A stretch of 38,326 nt of DNA, taken from assembly GCA_003165195.1 (NCBI GenBank), contig PLSP01000045.1, positions 1 through 38,326 of the forward strand, in the 5' to 3' direction. The notes beneath the pieces were generated by a model, which searched no databases, was not told the origin of the DNA, and was given only the letters and a program-made list of their open reading frames with translations. The position numbers and the translations under genes are program-made. This document shows positions 8,930 through 17,983 of this stretch, one piece after another (within the stretch, counting starts at the first letter, position 1; every line of letters begins with the position of its first letter). This DNA is from Candidatus Bathyarchaeota archaeon. GTDB lineage: Archaea > Thermoproteota > Bathyarchaeia > Bathyarchaeales > Bathycorpusculaceae.

Positions 8930-11329
8930 TTGAAAAGGCCCTCTCTTAAAATTCCTAACCTCAAAGGATTTATTAAAAACAGCAAAGAAAAAGAGCAGCA
9001 ACAACGCAACCTTGAATCATCAACGTTGAAAATGCTCACTTTTGCAATCACACTTGTCGCCATGGCGCTCGGCATGTCTTTTCTGCCGCTGTTTCCCCAA
9101 CCGTTACCACTGCTTCTTGCCGTGTTGGTAGCGTTCATAACGTTGAAAGACCCTCGGTTCGGAATGCCGGTAGGCGGCGTCATAATCGGGTTAGGCTTAA
9201 TGTACCATTTATCGATCGCTCCGATTTACTTCATTTCCTACCTCGGAGCAGAACAGATACGCGTTGCATTTGTTTTCGTTTGGATGGCGTTGTTTGTTGC
9301 TTTGCCTGTAATTTTTCACCGCTTTAAAGCTGCCCTCGCAATCGACTTTGGTATATTGTCGGTAACCATGCTGTTCTTCGGCTCAACCTATTTTCTAGCT
9401 ATCCCGTTAATTATGGCTTCAGCAGTGTTCTTCAAAAAATACGTCAGTCTCTCAGTTGTTTACTACGCCTTAATATCTGTGCCTCTGATGATCTCCCAAT
9501 ACTACTTATTCACGGTTAAGCCAATTGTGCAGACTGACTGGTGGAATGTTGCAGGCTCAAGCCCCCCTGTATTCACTTCGCTTTCGCCTATCTTGTCCAA
9601 CATAAACTCGTCGATAAGCCAGTTCCGACTATATGATACATCCCAGTTTATCTACTCCATAACGGGGCAGCTTACATGGACACCTAACATACTGGGGCGC
9701 TCAATGGGGGCAGCTTTCTCCCAGTATCTTGACTCGCTTCCCGGCATATTCATGTTCATGGTTATCTTGGTTGGGCTTGCATCAACAGTCCTCTTCTTCA
9801 CGCAAATCCTAACCAAAGAAGGTTTTATCGGTAGCGGCGACAGGCTTTTCCCCTGCTTCGTAGCCACCATCACCGCAGCCATGTTTTTCATTTTCATAAG
9901 TGCCCTCCAGTATCCTTTGGCTTTCACAGCCGACGTCGGGCCCTCAACCATGGTCTTGGGCATTTTAGCGACGCTTTTCTTCACTCTGCCCGTAGCCTTC
10001 ATGGATTACACGCCCAAGCAGAGCGCAACAACCCCGATTGTGACTCAGAAGGCGCAGACACTTCTTGGCAAACTGCAGACGTTTGAGGCGCAGCTGAACA
10101 ACGTTAAAGCCAGCATCCCCGTAGTTGTAAGTTCCCCTGAAGGAAGGATGTTAGTCATCAAAGACTCACTTGAAGACACTTTAAAGAAATCCAAGGCTGA
10201 ATTTTATGAAACGGTTGAGTTAAACAGGAAATTTGATGAGTTACAACGTTTTGGTAAAGACATTGACAGTTTAGAGGGCGAACTAAACGCCATTCTCTCC
10301 GAGTACCAAGTATTTGTCACATGTGAATACTCTAACTGGGTTGGTAAACTCAAAGACAGCGGCTTAGAAATAAAAACCGCAAACAACATCGTCTTCCAAA
10401 AAGAAATGGCTCTTGACGCAAGAGTAGATGCCATCAAGCAAATCCTTGATGCTGGACGATCCCTCGCCATAGAGGTTGCCCAAATCGCCGAGCCAATCTA
10501 CGCTGTCATCAGACCTCTCTATGACCCTGCCCTTCCAGAGAAAAGCCGATCAATAGAGTTCACTATGCAAAAGCTTGAGCAAAAAGAGGCACCTTGGATA
10601 GCAATCGAAGCTCTCTACAATTCACTAAACAATTGGAAGCGTCAGTACGGCAAAGACATAGTGGCGTCGATGCAATATCTGAAAAACTCGCTTGTACCAA
10701 TAGCTAGCTTAAGCGGGGAAAATGAAGTTTTGCCGCCGATTTTTGGCTCGAAGTTGCCTAAAGTTCTTGATTACGCTAGAAAAGCTGAAGCTATGAAAAC
10801 CACAGGTGACAGAAAAGCTGAGGGCGACCAGCTAAACTTGGTAGACGTCATCTCGCTTAAAGATGACATCCAATCCTTCCTCGATATATCAGAAGACGTT
10901 TTGGGTATGCTTTACTCTCAAGTCGTTAGCGAAGAAGACGCACTTGACCGCCTGTTGCCCACCAAAGATTTCATCTGGGACAAAAACAGCACACTTCGCG
11001 AACGGTTGAAGAAGGCAACCGAAACTCTCTCGAACCCGTCTGGTTACCAAATCAACCAAATAATGCAGAATCTCCCCGGCTATCTCAACTATGTGGATGA
11101 GGCAGTGCAGACGCTGGCGGTTTACAACGAACGCAAAGAATTCCTGCTCAACTATCCCACTGCCGAAGCGGCCATTGAAGACCAACTGAAAAAGAAAAAG
11201 AGCCTCTCACCCCAAGACCTCCCTTTCCAAACAAGGTTTGCAGCCGAATATATGCGACTTTACTATACACAAAGGTTTGGCGACTTTAACTACGACAAAG
11301 AAAACATGCAACTAACAAAAAAGAATTAG
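8930..11329 (+). CDS. large polytopic membrane protein with ~430-aa C-terminal helical/coiled-coil cytoplasmic domain
   Basis: TTG start; multiple hydrophobic segments up to about VAFMDYTPK, then long charged helical sequence (QTFEAQLNNVKASI...). Confidence 0.78.
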   Translation: MKRPSLKIPNLKGFIKNSKEKEQQQRNLESSTLKMLTFAITLVAMALGMSFLPLFPQPLPLLLAVLVAFITLKDPRFGMPVGGVIIGLGLMYHLSIAPIYFISYLGAEQIRVAFVFVWMALFVALPVIFHRFKAALAIDFGILSVTMLFFGSTYFLAIPLIMASAVFFKKYVSLSVVYYALISVPLMISQYYLFTVKPIVQTDWWNVAGSSPPVFTSLSPILSNINSSISQFRLYDTSQFIYSITGQLTWTPNILGRSMGAAFSQYLDSLPGIFMFMVILVGLASTVLFFTQILTKEGFIGSGDRLFPCFVATITAAMFFIFISALQYPLAFTADVGPSTMVLGILATLFFTLPVAFMDYTPKQSATTPIVTQKAQTLLGKLQTFEAQLNNVKASIPVVVSSPEGRMLVIKDSLEDTLKKSKAEFYETVELNRKFDELQRFGKDIDSLEGELNAILSEYQVFVTCEYSNWVGKLKDSGLEIKTANNIVFQKEMALDARVDAIKQILDAGRSLAIEVAQIAEPIYAVIRPLYDPALPEKSRSIEFTMQKLEQKEAPWIAIEALYNSLNNWKRQYGKDIVASMQYLKNSLVPIASLSGENEVLPPIFGSKLPKVLDYARKAEAMKTTGDRKAEGDQLNLVDVISLKDDIQSFLDISEDVLGMLYSQVVSEEDALDRLLPTKDFIWDKNSTLRERLKKATETLSNPSGYQINQIMQNLPGYLNYVDEAVQTLAVYNERKEFLLNYPTAEAAIEDQLKKKKSLSPQDLPFQTRFAAEYMRLYYTQRFGDFNYDKENMQLTKKN

Positions 11330-11458
11330 CTAAGATAATTTTATCTGAAGAATCAAGTCATTTCCAAATAAATGATTTCGAACGCAAAAAATGAGTGCAA
11401 CACTGTCTTTTTATAACTCAACCTACTCATATCAAACATAGTTTTCAGAGGAAAACCT

Positions 11459-12133
11459 ATGGCTTATTTTGTTGATCGAGTTGATGCTGGGAAACGTTTA
11501 GCCTCTGCAATGACTGACGTTAAGGGCAGAAACGCTGTTGTTTTGGCGATTCCCCGAGGTGGCGTAGTTGTAGGTTACCAGATTGCAATTGCGCTTAGAT
11601 TGCCGTTAGATGTGATCATTGCGCACAAGATAGGGGCACCCGGTAACCCAGAGTTGGCTATTGGCGCGGTCGCTGAGGATGGATCTATTTTTTTGGACAG
11701 TAAATTAGCTGCTTACACGGGGGCTGATGAATCGTTTATCCAGCAAGAGAGTGAAGACCAGAAAACCGAGATTCAACGTAGACTCAAAACCTATCGGCAA
11801 AACCAGGCACTATCACTTCTGGGCAAAGAAGTCATCATCGTAGATGATGGCATAGCAACGGGTGCAACTGTGAAAGCGGCTTTGGTTTCGGCTAAAAACA
11901 GAGGCGCAAAAACCGTGACTATCGCCGTCCCAGTGGGCCCTCCCTCAACCATCGAAGAACTAAAAAAACAGGGCGCTGACCGCGTGGTTTGCCTTTATAC
12001 GCCAGAATGGTTCCAGGCAATCGGGCAATTCTACAGCAATTTTGACCAAACCAGCGATGAAGAAGTCATTACATTATTGAAGCAGAGCAGGCAAAGAAGC
12101 GGAGGCAAACAGTCGGAGGCAGTTAGAGTATGA
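11459..12133 (+). CDS. phosphoribosyltransferase family protein
   Basis: PRPP-binding loop VIIVDDGIATGATVKAAL; LAIPRGGVVVGYQIA and KIGAPGNPELAIGAVAEDG typical of this PRTase group. Confidence 0.88.
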   Translation: MAYFVDRVDAGKRLASAMTDVKGRNAVVLAIPRGGVVVGYQIAIALRLPLDVIIAHKIGAPGNPELAIGAVAEDGSIFLDSKLAAYTGADESFIQQESEDQKTEIQRRLKTYRQNQALSLLGKEVIIVDDGIATGATVKAALVSAKNRGAKTVTIAVPVGPPSTIEELKKQGADRVVCLYTPEWFQAIGQFYSNFDQTSDEEVITLLKQSRQRSGGKQSEAVRV

Positions 12134-12774
12134 TTGAGGCAGAAGTGAAGATTCCAGTAGGCAACGTTGTGATTGAAGGCAACTTGAACATACCTCATAA
12201 TGCACGAGGCTTGGTTTTGTTTGCTCATGGAAGCGGCAGCAGCAGGTTCAGCCCAAGAAACCAATACGTCTCAAAACAGTTCATCGACGCCCGCATCGGC
12301 ACCTTACTGTTTGATTTGCTAACAAGCGATGAGGAACAAGAGGACGAGGTAACAGCAGAGTACCGCTTCAATATTTCTTTGCTTGCTAAGCGTTTAATTG
12401 CTGCAACCGAGTGGCTCAAAAAAGACCTGCGTGCCAATAGGCTGTCATACGGTTATTTTGGGGCAAGCACAGGTGCCGCAGCAGCTTTGATTGCAGCTGC
12501 AAAACTTCCAGACGATATCTCGGCTGTGGTTTCGCGCGGGGGACGTCCTGATTTGGCAGCAGATAATCTTCCCAAAGTGGTTGCGCCAACGCTTCTCTTA
12601 GTTGGTGGCTTAGACATTGAGGTTATTGAGCTCAACAGGCAGGCGATGGCGCAGATGAGGGCGGAAAAAAAACTTGTAATAATCCCTGGCGCAACGCACC
12701 TCTTCGAGGAACCAGGCAAACTAGAAGAGGTCGCAAAAATCTCCGCTGACTGGTTTACACGATACCTGCGCTAA
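12130..12774 (+). CDS. alpha/beta hydrolase (dienelactone hydrolase-like)
   Basis: LVLFAHGSGSSRFSPRN, YFGASTGAAAALIAAA (nucleophile elbow), LLVGGLDIEV, GATHLFEEPG; ATGA overlap with PRTase. Confidence 0.85.
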   Translation: MIEAEVKIPVGNVVIEGNLNIPHNARGLVLFAHGSGSSRFSPRNQYVSKQFIDARIGTLLFDLLTSDEEQEDEVTAEYRFNISLLAKRLIAATEWLKKDLRANRLSYGYFGASTGAAAALIAAAKLPDDISAVVSRGGRPDLAADNLPKVVAPTLLLVGGLDIEVIELNRQAMAQMRAEKKLVIIPGATHLFEEPGKLEEVAKISADWFTRYLR

Positions 12775-12794
12775 GTTGCTGAGCTTTGCGGTTT

Positions 12795-13226
12795 TTATTC
12801 GGCTTTGGCCTGTTTGTACATTTTAAAGAGAGTGTAGTTTTCAGCCATGTCAGCGGTGAAGAGGAAACTGAACGCTAAAATCTGGTTTAGCGGCGTGTTC
12901 ATGTTCACTTTATCTTTGGAGACTTTCAGTGGTTTGTCTTTGGAGGTTAGAATCACCGTTAGAAGGTCGCCGACTCCCAATTCGTCGCCAATTTTGTCTC
13001 CGTCCTCTGATTCTTGGTCGAGCGCTATGGCTGTTTTGTATGAGCCCCCATGGCCGAAGTCCACGATGAGGTATGGGTGCCCGTTTTGAACCATTGAGGA
13101 TACCGAGATTGAGGGCATACATTCTTTGCATTGTGTATTCAGCTCATTCATTTCTGTATCGCTCAACGGCACAGCTAGAACTTTATGTTTAATGTTAGAT
13201 TCATCTTTCACAGTAAAAAACTGCAT
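12795..13226 (-). CDS. hypothetical protein (tool ORF extends to 13280)
   Basis: Open frame MQFFTVKDESNIKHKVLAVPLSD...; no family recognised. Confidence 0.5.
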   Translation of the reverse strand: MQFFTVKDESNIKHKVLAVPLSDTEMNELNTQCKECMPSISVSSMVQNGHPYLIVDFGHGGSYKTAIALDQESEDGDKIGDELGVGDLLTVILTSKDKPLKVSKDKVNMNTPLNQILAFSFLFTADMAENYTLFKMYKQAKAE

Positions 13227-13320
13227 AAAACCACAACATATTATTCTTCGTATGAAGCTATAACTTTTTCTGTTCGCCAAAGTGTTCGCTCAAACGGAAA
13301 ACTTTTGAGCTACTTTGCGG

Positions 13321-14073
13321 TTAAGATTTTTTTGCGCTATCCCAGTAGTAAAGGAACAGGTCTTTTGCCCAAATTCGAAACGCTGAATCCTTGCCTACAA
13401 AGCCTGAGTAATCTAGCCTTCCGCTGACACAGCGAAATCCCACAGCAGCCTCCTTTTCTGTAACCATGACAAAAACAGGTACATCCGTGCTGATGACTTT
13501 TACCTCAAAGTTCTTTGATGCAGAAGGCGGAATTTCGTAATTTGGTGAATGGACAACTGCTGGTCCAAGAAATCTGAATTGAACTCCAGCAGAGATCTTC
13601 TGGTTTATGAGGTTGTTTAGATTCTCTATTCCAGCGCTCTCGCCGATCCCCCATAGAAACTGCTCAGTTTCTTTGATCATGCATGAAATCAAATTTATGT
13701 TCTGTATAGGGTCCAACTGCAGGTTTGCATGAGATAGCGTCCCTATTCTATCTACAAACTGTGTGGGCAACTGCCAAACGTCATGGGTCGAAAAGTAGTC
13801 TTTATGACTGAAAATAAAATCAAAGGCCAACGTTTGATGGAGCACAAGTTTGCCAAACTCTGTAATTCCATAAGTTGTGTCTGGTTTCTTTTCAACAAGA
13901 AAAGTTTCGGTTAGACGTTGCATTTGCCGAAAAGCTTCGGTTTGTGTTAAATCCAACTGTCTTGCCATATCCTTTAATTTCCTGTTTTTTTGAGCTATTT
14001 CTCTTAGTATGCTTAACCTGCTTTCGCTAGCTAGCTCAAAAAACAACTTTTCAATTCCCTCTCGGCTCTCCAA
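13321..14073 (-). CDS. ArsR-like HTH transcriptional regulator with DUF1724/FilR1-type domain
   Basis: EKLFFELASESRLSILREIAQKNRKLKDMARQLDLTQTEAFRQMQRL wHTH; C-terminal VFVMVTEKEAAVGFR...DYSGFVGKDSAFRIWAKDLFLYYW. Confidence 0.8.
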   Translation of the reverse strand: MESREGIEKLFFELASESRLSILREIAQKNRKLKDMARQLDLTQTEAFRQMQRLTETFLVEKKPDTTYGITEFGKLVLHQTLAFDFIFSHKDYFSTHDVWQLPTQFVDRIGTLSHANLQLDPIQNINLISCMIKETEQFLWGIGESAGIENLNNLINQKISAGVQFRFLGPAVVHSPNYEIPPSASKNFEVKVISTDVPVFVMVTEKEAAVGFRCVSGRLDYSGFVGKDSAFRIWAKDLFLYYWDSAKKS

Positions 14074-14177
14074 CTATGCCACCAACACTATTTTCACAGA
14101 ATGTGTATTATTCACGTTTTGTGCAAATAAAAATTATCGCCAACTAAAACGCATAATCTATCAAGGGGTAAATTAGA

Positions 14178-14828
14178 ATGAACGCAACTCGAGTAATCGT
14201 GTCCACCCTTGGGGTGTTAACAGGCATATCGGGCATAAACCACGGGTTTTTCGAAGCCCTCCAGGGAAACCATTCCACAGGAGGTTTCATTATAAATGCT
14301 GTAGGCAAAGGGAACAGCTGGACTGTTTGGAAAAACGGCGGCGAAGGAGCATTTACAGTTATCCCAAACTTCCTCTTAACGGGTATCCTTACCATAATTG
14401 TTGGCGCTTTATTGATTGGTTGGTCTATTGCCTTCATCCATAAAAAAAGAGGCAGCACAGTTTTTCTGCTAATCGCGTTGATGCTTTTTCTTTTAGGAGG
14501 AGGAGTTGCCCAAATTCCCTTTATCATTTTAACGTGGGCAGTTGCAACACGCATAAACAAGCCACTGAACTGGTGGAAAAAAGCTTTTTCAGCAGACTTT
14601 CGAAAATCGATAGCGAATAAGTGGGTAGGGTTGCTGATCGTTTCTTGTTTTATGGTTTTATTGGCTCTCGAACTTGCCATTTTCGGTTTTTTCCCATACG
14701 TAACTGACCTTAATCTGCTTCAACTAATTTGCTGGTCAAACCTTAGTGGTGGCGCAGTTATTCTTTTAATATCCATAATTGCAGGATTTGAATACGACAG
14801 TGAACATAAAGTTATTTCGAAGAGTTAA
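14178..14828 (+). CDS. multi-TM membrane protein (paralogue of 16073-16483)
   Basis: Hydrophobic segments; motif GINHGFFEALQG...FTVIPNFLLTGILTIIVG shared with the 16073 ORF. Confidence 0.72.
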   Translation: MNATRVIVSTLGVLTGISGINHGFFEALQGNHSTGGFIINAVGKGNSWTVWKNGGEGAFTVIPNFLLTGILTIIVGALLIGWSIAFIHKKRGSTVFLLIALMLFLLGGGVAQIPFIILTWAVATRINKPLNWWKKAFSADFRKSIANKWVGLLIVSCFMVLLALELAIFGFFPYVTDLNLLQLICWSNLSGGAVILLISIIAGFEYDSEHKVISKS

Positions 14829-14962
14829 AACAAACAAAATATCTTTGGTCGTTGCTTAATATCCCAGTTAGGTGAAGCTTAGTAATGGCTGTAGAAGTCT
14901 ATTGGTTTCAGGGAGAGGCAACTCACTTTGGGTGCTTTGGGAAAAATAACCGAATAAATCTC

Positions 14963-15708
14963 CTAAATTCTTTTGCCCTTTTCCCAGTAGTAAAGGAACA
15001 GATCTTTTACCCAGTTGAGGTATGCTGAGTCAGTGCCGAAAAAGCCAGCATAATCTGGTTTTCCTCCCACTTGGTAAAAACAGACGCCCGCTGCCTTTTC
15101 AGATATAGCGACTATTGCGGGAAGCTTAGATAAGCCTCTTAATTCAACGTTTTTTGGAGTCGGAGGCAAGCTTACCGTTGCTGGAAGACGCTGCGCAGAA
15201 ATGAGCATTTTGACTTGAATTCCCTCTTGGATGCGTTGATTCATTATTGAAGTCATTTGTCCCGGGATGGTGCCTTCGCCTATCCCCCATGCGAACTGCT
15301 TAGCTTCGGTGAACAACTGCGCACCCACATTCAAGTTATTAATCGTATCCATTCCCAACTCTGCACCCGAAAGCTCACCAAGTCTGTTTACAAATTGGTT
15401 GGGCAGGCGCATTAAATCATGCGTCAAGAAATACTGCTTATACTTGGAGATAAAATCTAAAGAGGTTGATATCTGAAGCACCAGTTGCCGTATTCTGCAA
15501 GAGTGAATGTCCCGTCAGGTTGCTTCTGGACCAGCGAAGCCGTGCTCAGCCTTTCCAGCTGCCTAAAAGCCTCAGTTGGAGTCACATCAAGTCGCCGGGC
15601 GATTTCCTGCATCTTGAGATTTTCTTTCTGCAACTCACGCAGTATGCAAAGTCGGTTTTCGCTTGCCAACTCAAAAAACAACTTTTCCAACCCATATTCT
15701 TCACCCAT
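14963..15708 (-). pseudogene. second DUF1724/FilR1-type regulator, interrupted by an apparent 1-nt deletion near 15483-15487
   Basis: ORFs 15457..15765 and 14963..15481 together match the 13321..14073 protein end to end (EEYGLEKLFFELASENRLCILREL...TLAEYGN | LVLQISTSLDFISKYKQYF...LNWVKDLFLYYWEKGK). Confidence 0.75.
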
Positions 15709-15812
15709 CTTTTCCACCTTGCCTAAAGTTTGACTCCGATGCTTACTCCTTAGCATCTGCATCAAATAAAACTAATCATCACTCTCCGTAATAGTTTCTT
15801 CGAGGAAAGAAA

Positions 15813-16076
15813 ATGCAGAACAAAAGAGCCATCAAAGAACGCGTCTTTTCCGTCGAGCTCAAATCGAAAGGAAACCTAAAAAACGTCACCTTAACCAACG
15901 CCTCCATCGATAGCGTTCTCCTTGAAGGCACAATAGGCGAATTGGTTTACGCATCTTTCATGGAAGGTGTACTCTTAGAGGTTGTGGGCAAGAACGGCAT
16001 TATTCGAGTGGATCTCGGGGCGGAAGAAATCCAAAAACTAACAATAGACAACCGACTGGAAGCGAAAAAACAATGA
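15813..16076 (+). CDS. small conserved-looking hypothetical protein, probably beta-rich
   Basis: 87 aa; 4-bp overlap with next gene; first gene of a tight operon. Confidence 0.65.
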   Translation: MQNKRAIKERVFSVELKSKGNLKNVTLTNASIDSVLLEGTIGELVYASFMEGVLLEVVGKNGIIRVDLGAEEIQKLTIDNRLEAKKQ

Positions 16077-16483
16077 ACGGAACAAAAGCAGCAGCATCAA
16101 TTTTAGGGGTTGTTGGTCTTATGGGTGTGTCTCATGGACCGAGCGAAATTCTTCAAGGTAACGTGGTTCCAAAAGGAATTATGATAATGGCTTGGCCTCA
16201 ATTGACTTCTTCACCTCTAGCTGGAGAACCAGCAGTAACTGTCATACCTATTTTTATGGTAGCTGGAATCCTCACCATCACCATGGCGTGTATAGTCATA
16301 GCGTGGGCTGGAACTTGTCTGGAACGTAAGCAAGGTGGATTACTCCTGATATTGCTCTCGCTAGCGATGCTGACAGTCGGCGGAGGCGTTATTCCACCCC
16401 TGTTCGGCATCGCAGCTGGAAGCATTGCTGCAATAACGAACTTCAAAACAAGCGAACGTGACGTTGGAGCCATTAAACCATGA
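16073..16483 (+). CDS. membrane protein, paralogue of 14178-14828 N-terminal region
   Basis: GLMGVSHGPSEILQG...AVTVIPIFMVAGILTITMA matches the 14178 ORF; ATGA overlaps both sides. Confidence 0.72.
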   Translation: MNGTKAAASILGVVGLMGVSHGPSEILQGNVVPKGIMIMAWPQLTSSPLAGEPAVTVIPIFMVAGILTITMACIVIAWAGTCLERKQGGLLLILLSLAMLTVGGGVIPPLFGIAAGSIAAITNFKTSERDVGAIKP

Positions 16484-17268
16484 CAAAGCCACTTGCAGTC
16501 TTACAAACTGATACCGATTCGTGGAAGAGTCTCTATAAAGTCGGCGCGGTGGCCGCTTTGATTGCAGCGTTGGTGTTCAGAAGAAACCTAGGTGCAGCAG
16601 AAATCCCATTGGTCACTGGGATAACGCCGCCAGGCAATGTAGATGGATGGTTCACATTACTCCGTAACAATCCCCTTTTAGGGCTAACTTTGCTCAACTT
16701 TTTTGACATCGCCAACTACGCCTTAGTTGCTGTAATGTTTCTAGCACTATTCGTTGCCCTCAGACAAACCAGCAAAAGCTACACGTTGATCGCTGCAACT
16801 CTCAGTTTCCTAGGCGCTGGGATCTATATCGTTTCAAACTCAGCGCTCCCCATGCTCTCCCTTAGCAACCAATACGCCATAGCTTCTACAGATGCCCAGA
16901 AGTCAACTCTACTTTCAGCGGGGCAGGCAGTGCTTGCCAGCGGATTCAATCCAGGCGCAGTATATCAGAGCACAGGTTTCTATCTAAGTCTGCTGTTTGT
17001 GGCTACTGCGGGCGTGATAATATCTGCCGTAATGTTGCAAAGCCGAATTTTTAGCAAAACAACCGCTTATGTTGGGGTTGTTGCAGGTTCCTTGGATTTG
17101 ATCTATCTTGTCGGCTTAGTTTTCGTGCCGGCGGTCGATGTCCCTCTCTTGGGCATTATCTGTATATCCTCTGGAGGCTTATTCTTGATGATTTGGCATC
17201 TGCTAATAGGGTTAAAAATGTTCAAATTAGGTCGAAATTCAAAGGTCAACGGAGGTGTTAACGCATGA
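16480..17268 (+). CDS. DUF4386-like multi-TM membrane protein
   Basis: Multi-TM; FDIANYALVAVMFLALFVALRQ, NPGAVYQSTGFYLSLLFVATAGVIISAVML. Confidence 0.65.
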   Translation: MTKPLAVLQTDTDSWKSLYKVGAVAALIAALVFRRNLGAAEIPLVTGITPPGNVDGWFTLLRNNPLLGLTLLNFFDIANYALVAVMFLALFVALRQTSKSYTLIAATLSFLGAGIYIVSNSALPMLSLSNQYAIASTDAQKSTLLSAGQAVLASGFNPGAVYQSTGFYLSLLFVATAGVIISAVMLQSRIFSKTTAYVGVVAGSLDLIYLVGLVFVPAVDVPLLGIICISSGGLFLMIWHLLIGLKMFKLGRNSKVNGGVNA

Positions 17269-17834
17269 GCAAAGCATTAATTGTTTATGGAACCCGTTAT
17301 GGAGCAGCTACAAGCACATCAGAAGAAATCGCAAATACACTTCGACAAAAAGGCATAGAAACTCAAGTAGTGAACGCCAAAGAGCAAAAAGTCAAAGACA
17401 TAGCCCAGTATGACCTAATCGTCGTTGGTAGCGGAATCCAAATTCATAGGTGGACAGGCGAGCCGGAGGATTTCCTTAAGAAACACCAAAAAGAACTTGC
17501 AATCAAAAAGTTGGCGCTTTTCGTCTGTTGCGGTTCGGCCACTGACAAAACTAAACCTGACGCAGCTGAGAAAGCAAGACGAAAATATCTTGAAGAAAAA
17601 GCCGCCAAGTATCATCTGCAGCCCGTCGCATTGGGTTTGTTCGGGGGCATCTACAACTACAATAACGTGCCCTGGTACGCTAAAAAAGCTATGGACATGG
17701 ACCGACCCAGAGTAGCAGCTGCGTATAAGGAAATCGAACCAGGAATCTATGACACAAGAGACCACAACGTCATCTACATATGGGCCGAGGAGATAGCTAA
17801 AATTATAAATTCAAACTTAACCGTGCATCCTTAA
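17265..17834 (+). CDS. flavodoxin-domain protein (HemG-like)
   Basis: KALIVYGTRYGAATSTSEEIANTLRQKG FMN-binding loop; DLIVVGSGIQIHRWTGEPEDFLKKH. Confidence 0.85.
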   Translation: MSKALIVYGTRYGAATSTSEEIANTLRQKGIETQVVNAKEQKVKDIAQYDLIVVGSGIQIHRWTGEPEDFLKKHQKELAIKKLALFVCCGSATDKTKPDAAEKARRKYLEEKAAKYHLQPVALGLFGGIYNYNNVPWYAKKAMDMDRPRVAAAYKEIEPGIYDTRDHNVIYIWAEEIAKIINSNLTVHP

Positions 17835-17983
17835 CCGGCCCTGCCACAATCATTGTCCTTTTCTCTTTTTCTCAATCGTGTCCGGTATATTGGTCTCTGC
17901 CAAGAGTACGAAATGAGTTCTTTCCGCTCCGTTGCGCATAAAACTTATAACATATTAACCGCTTCTTTTGGAACTTGGTGCAT

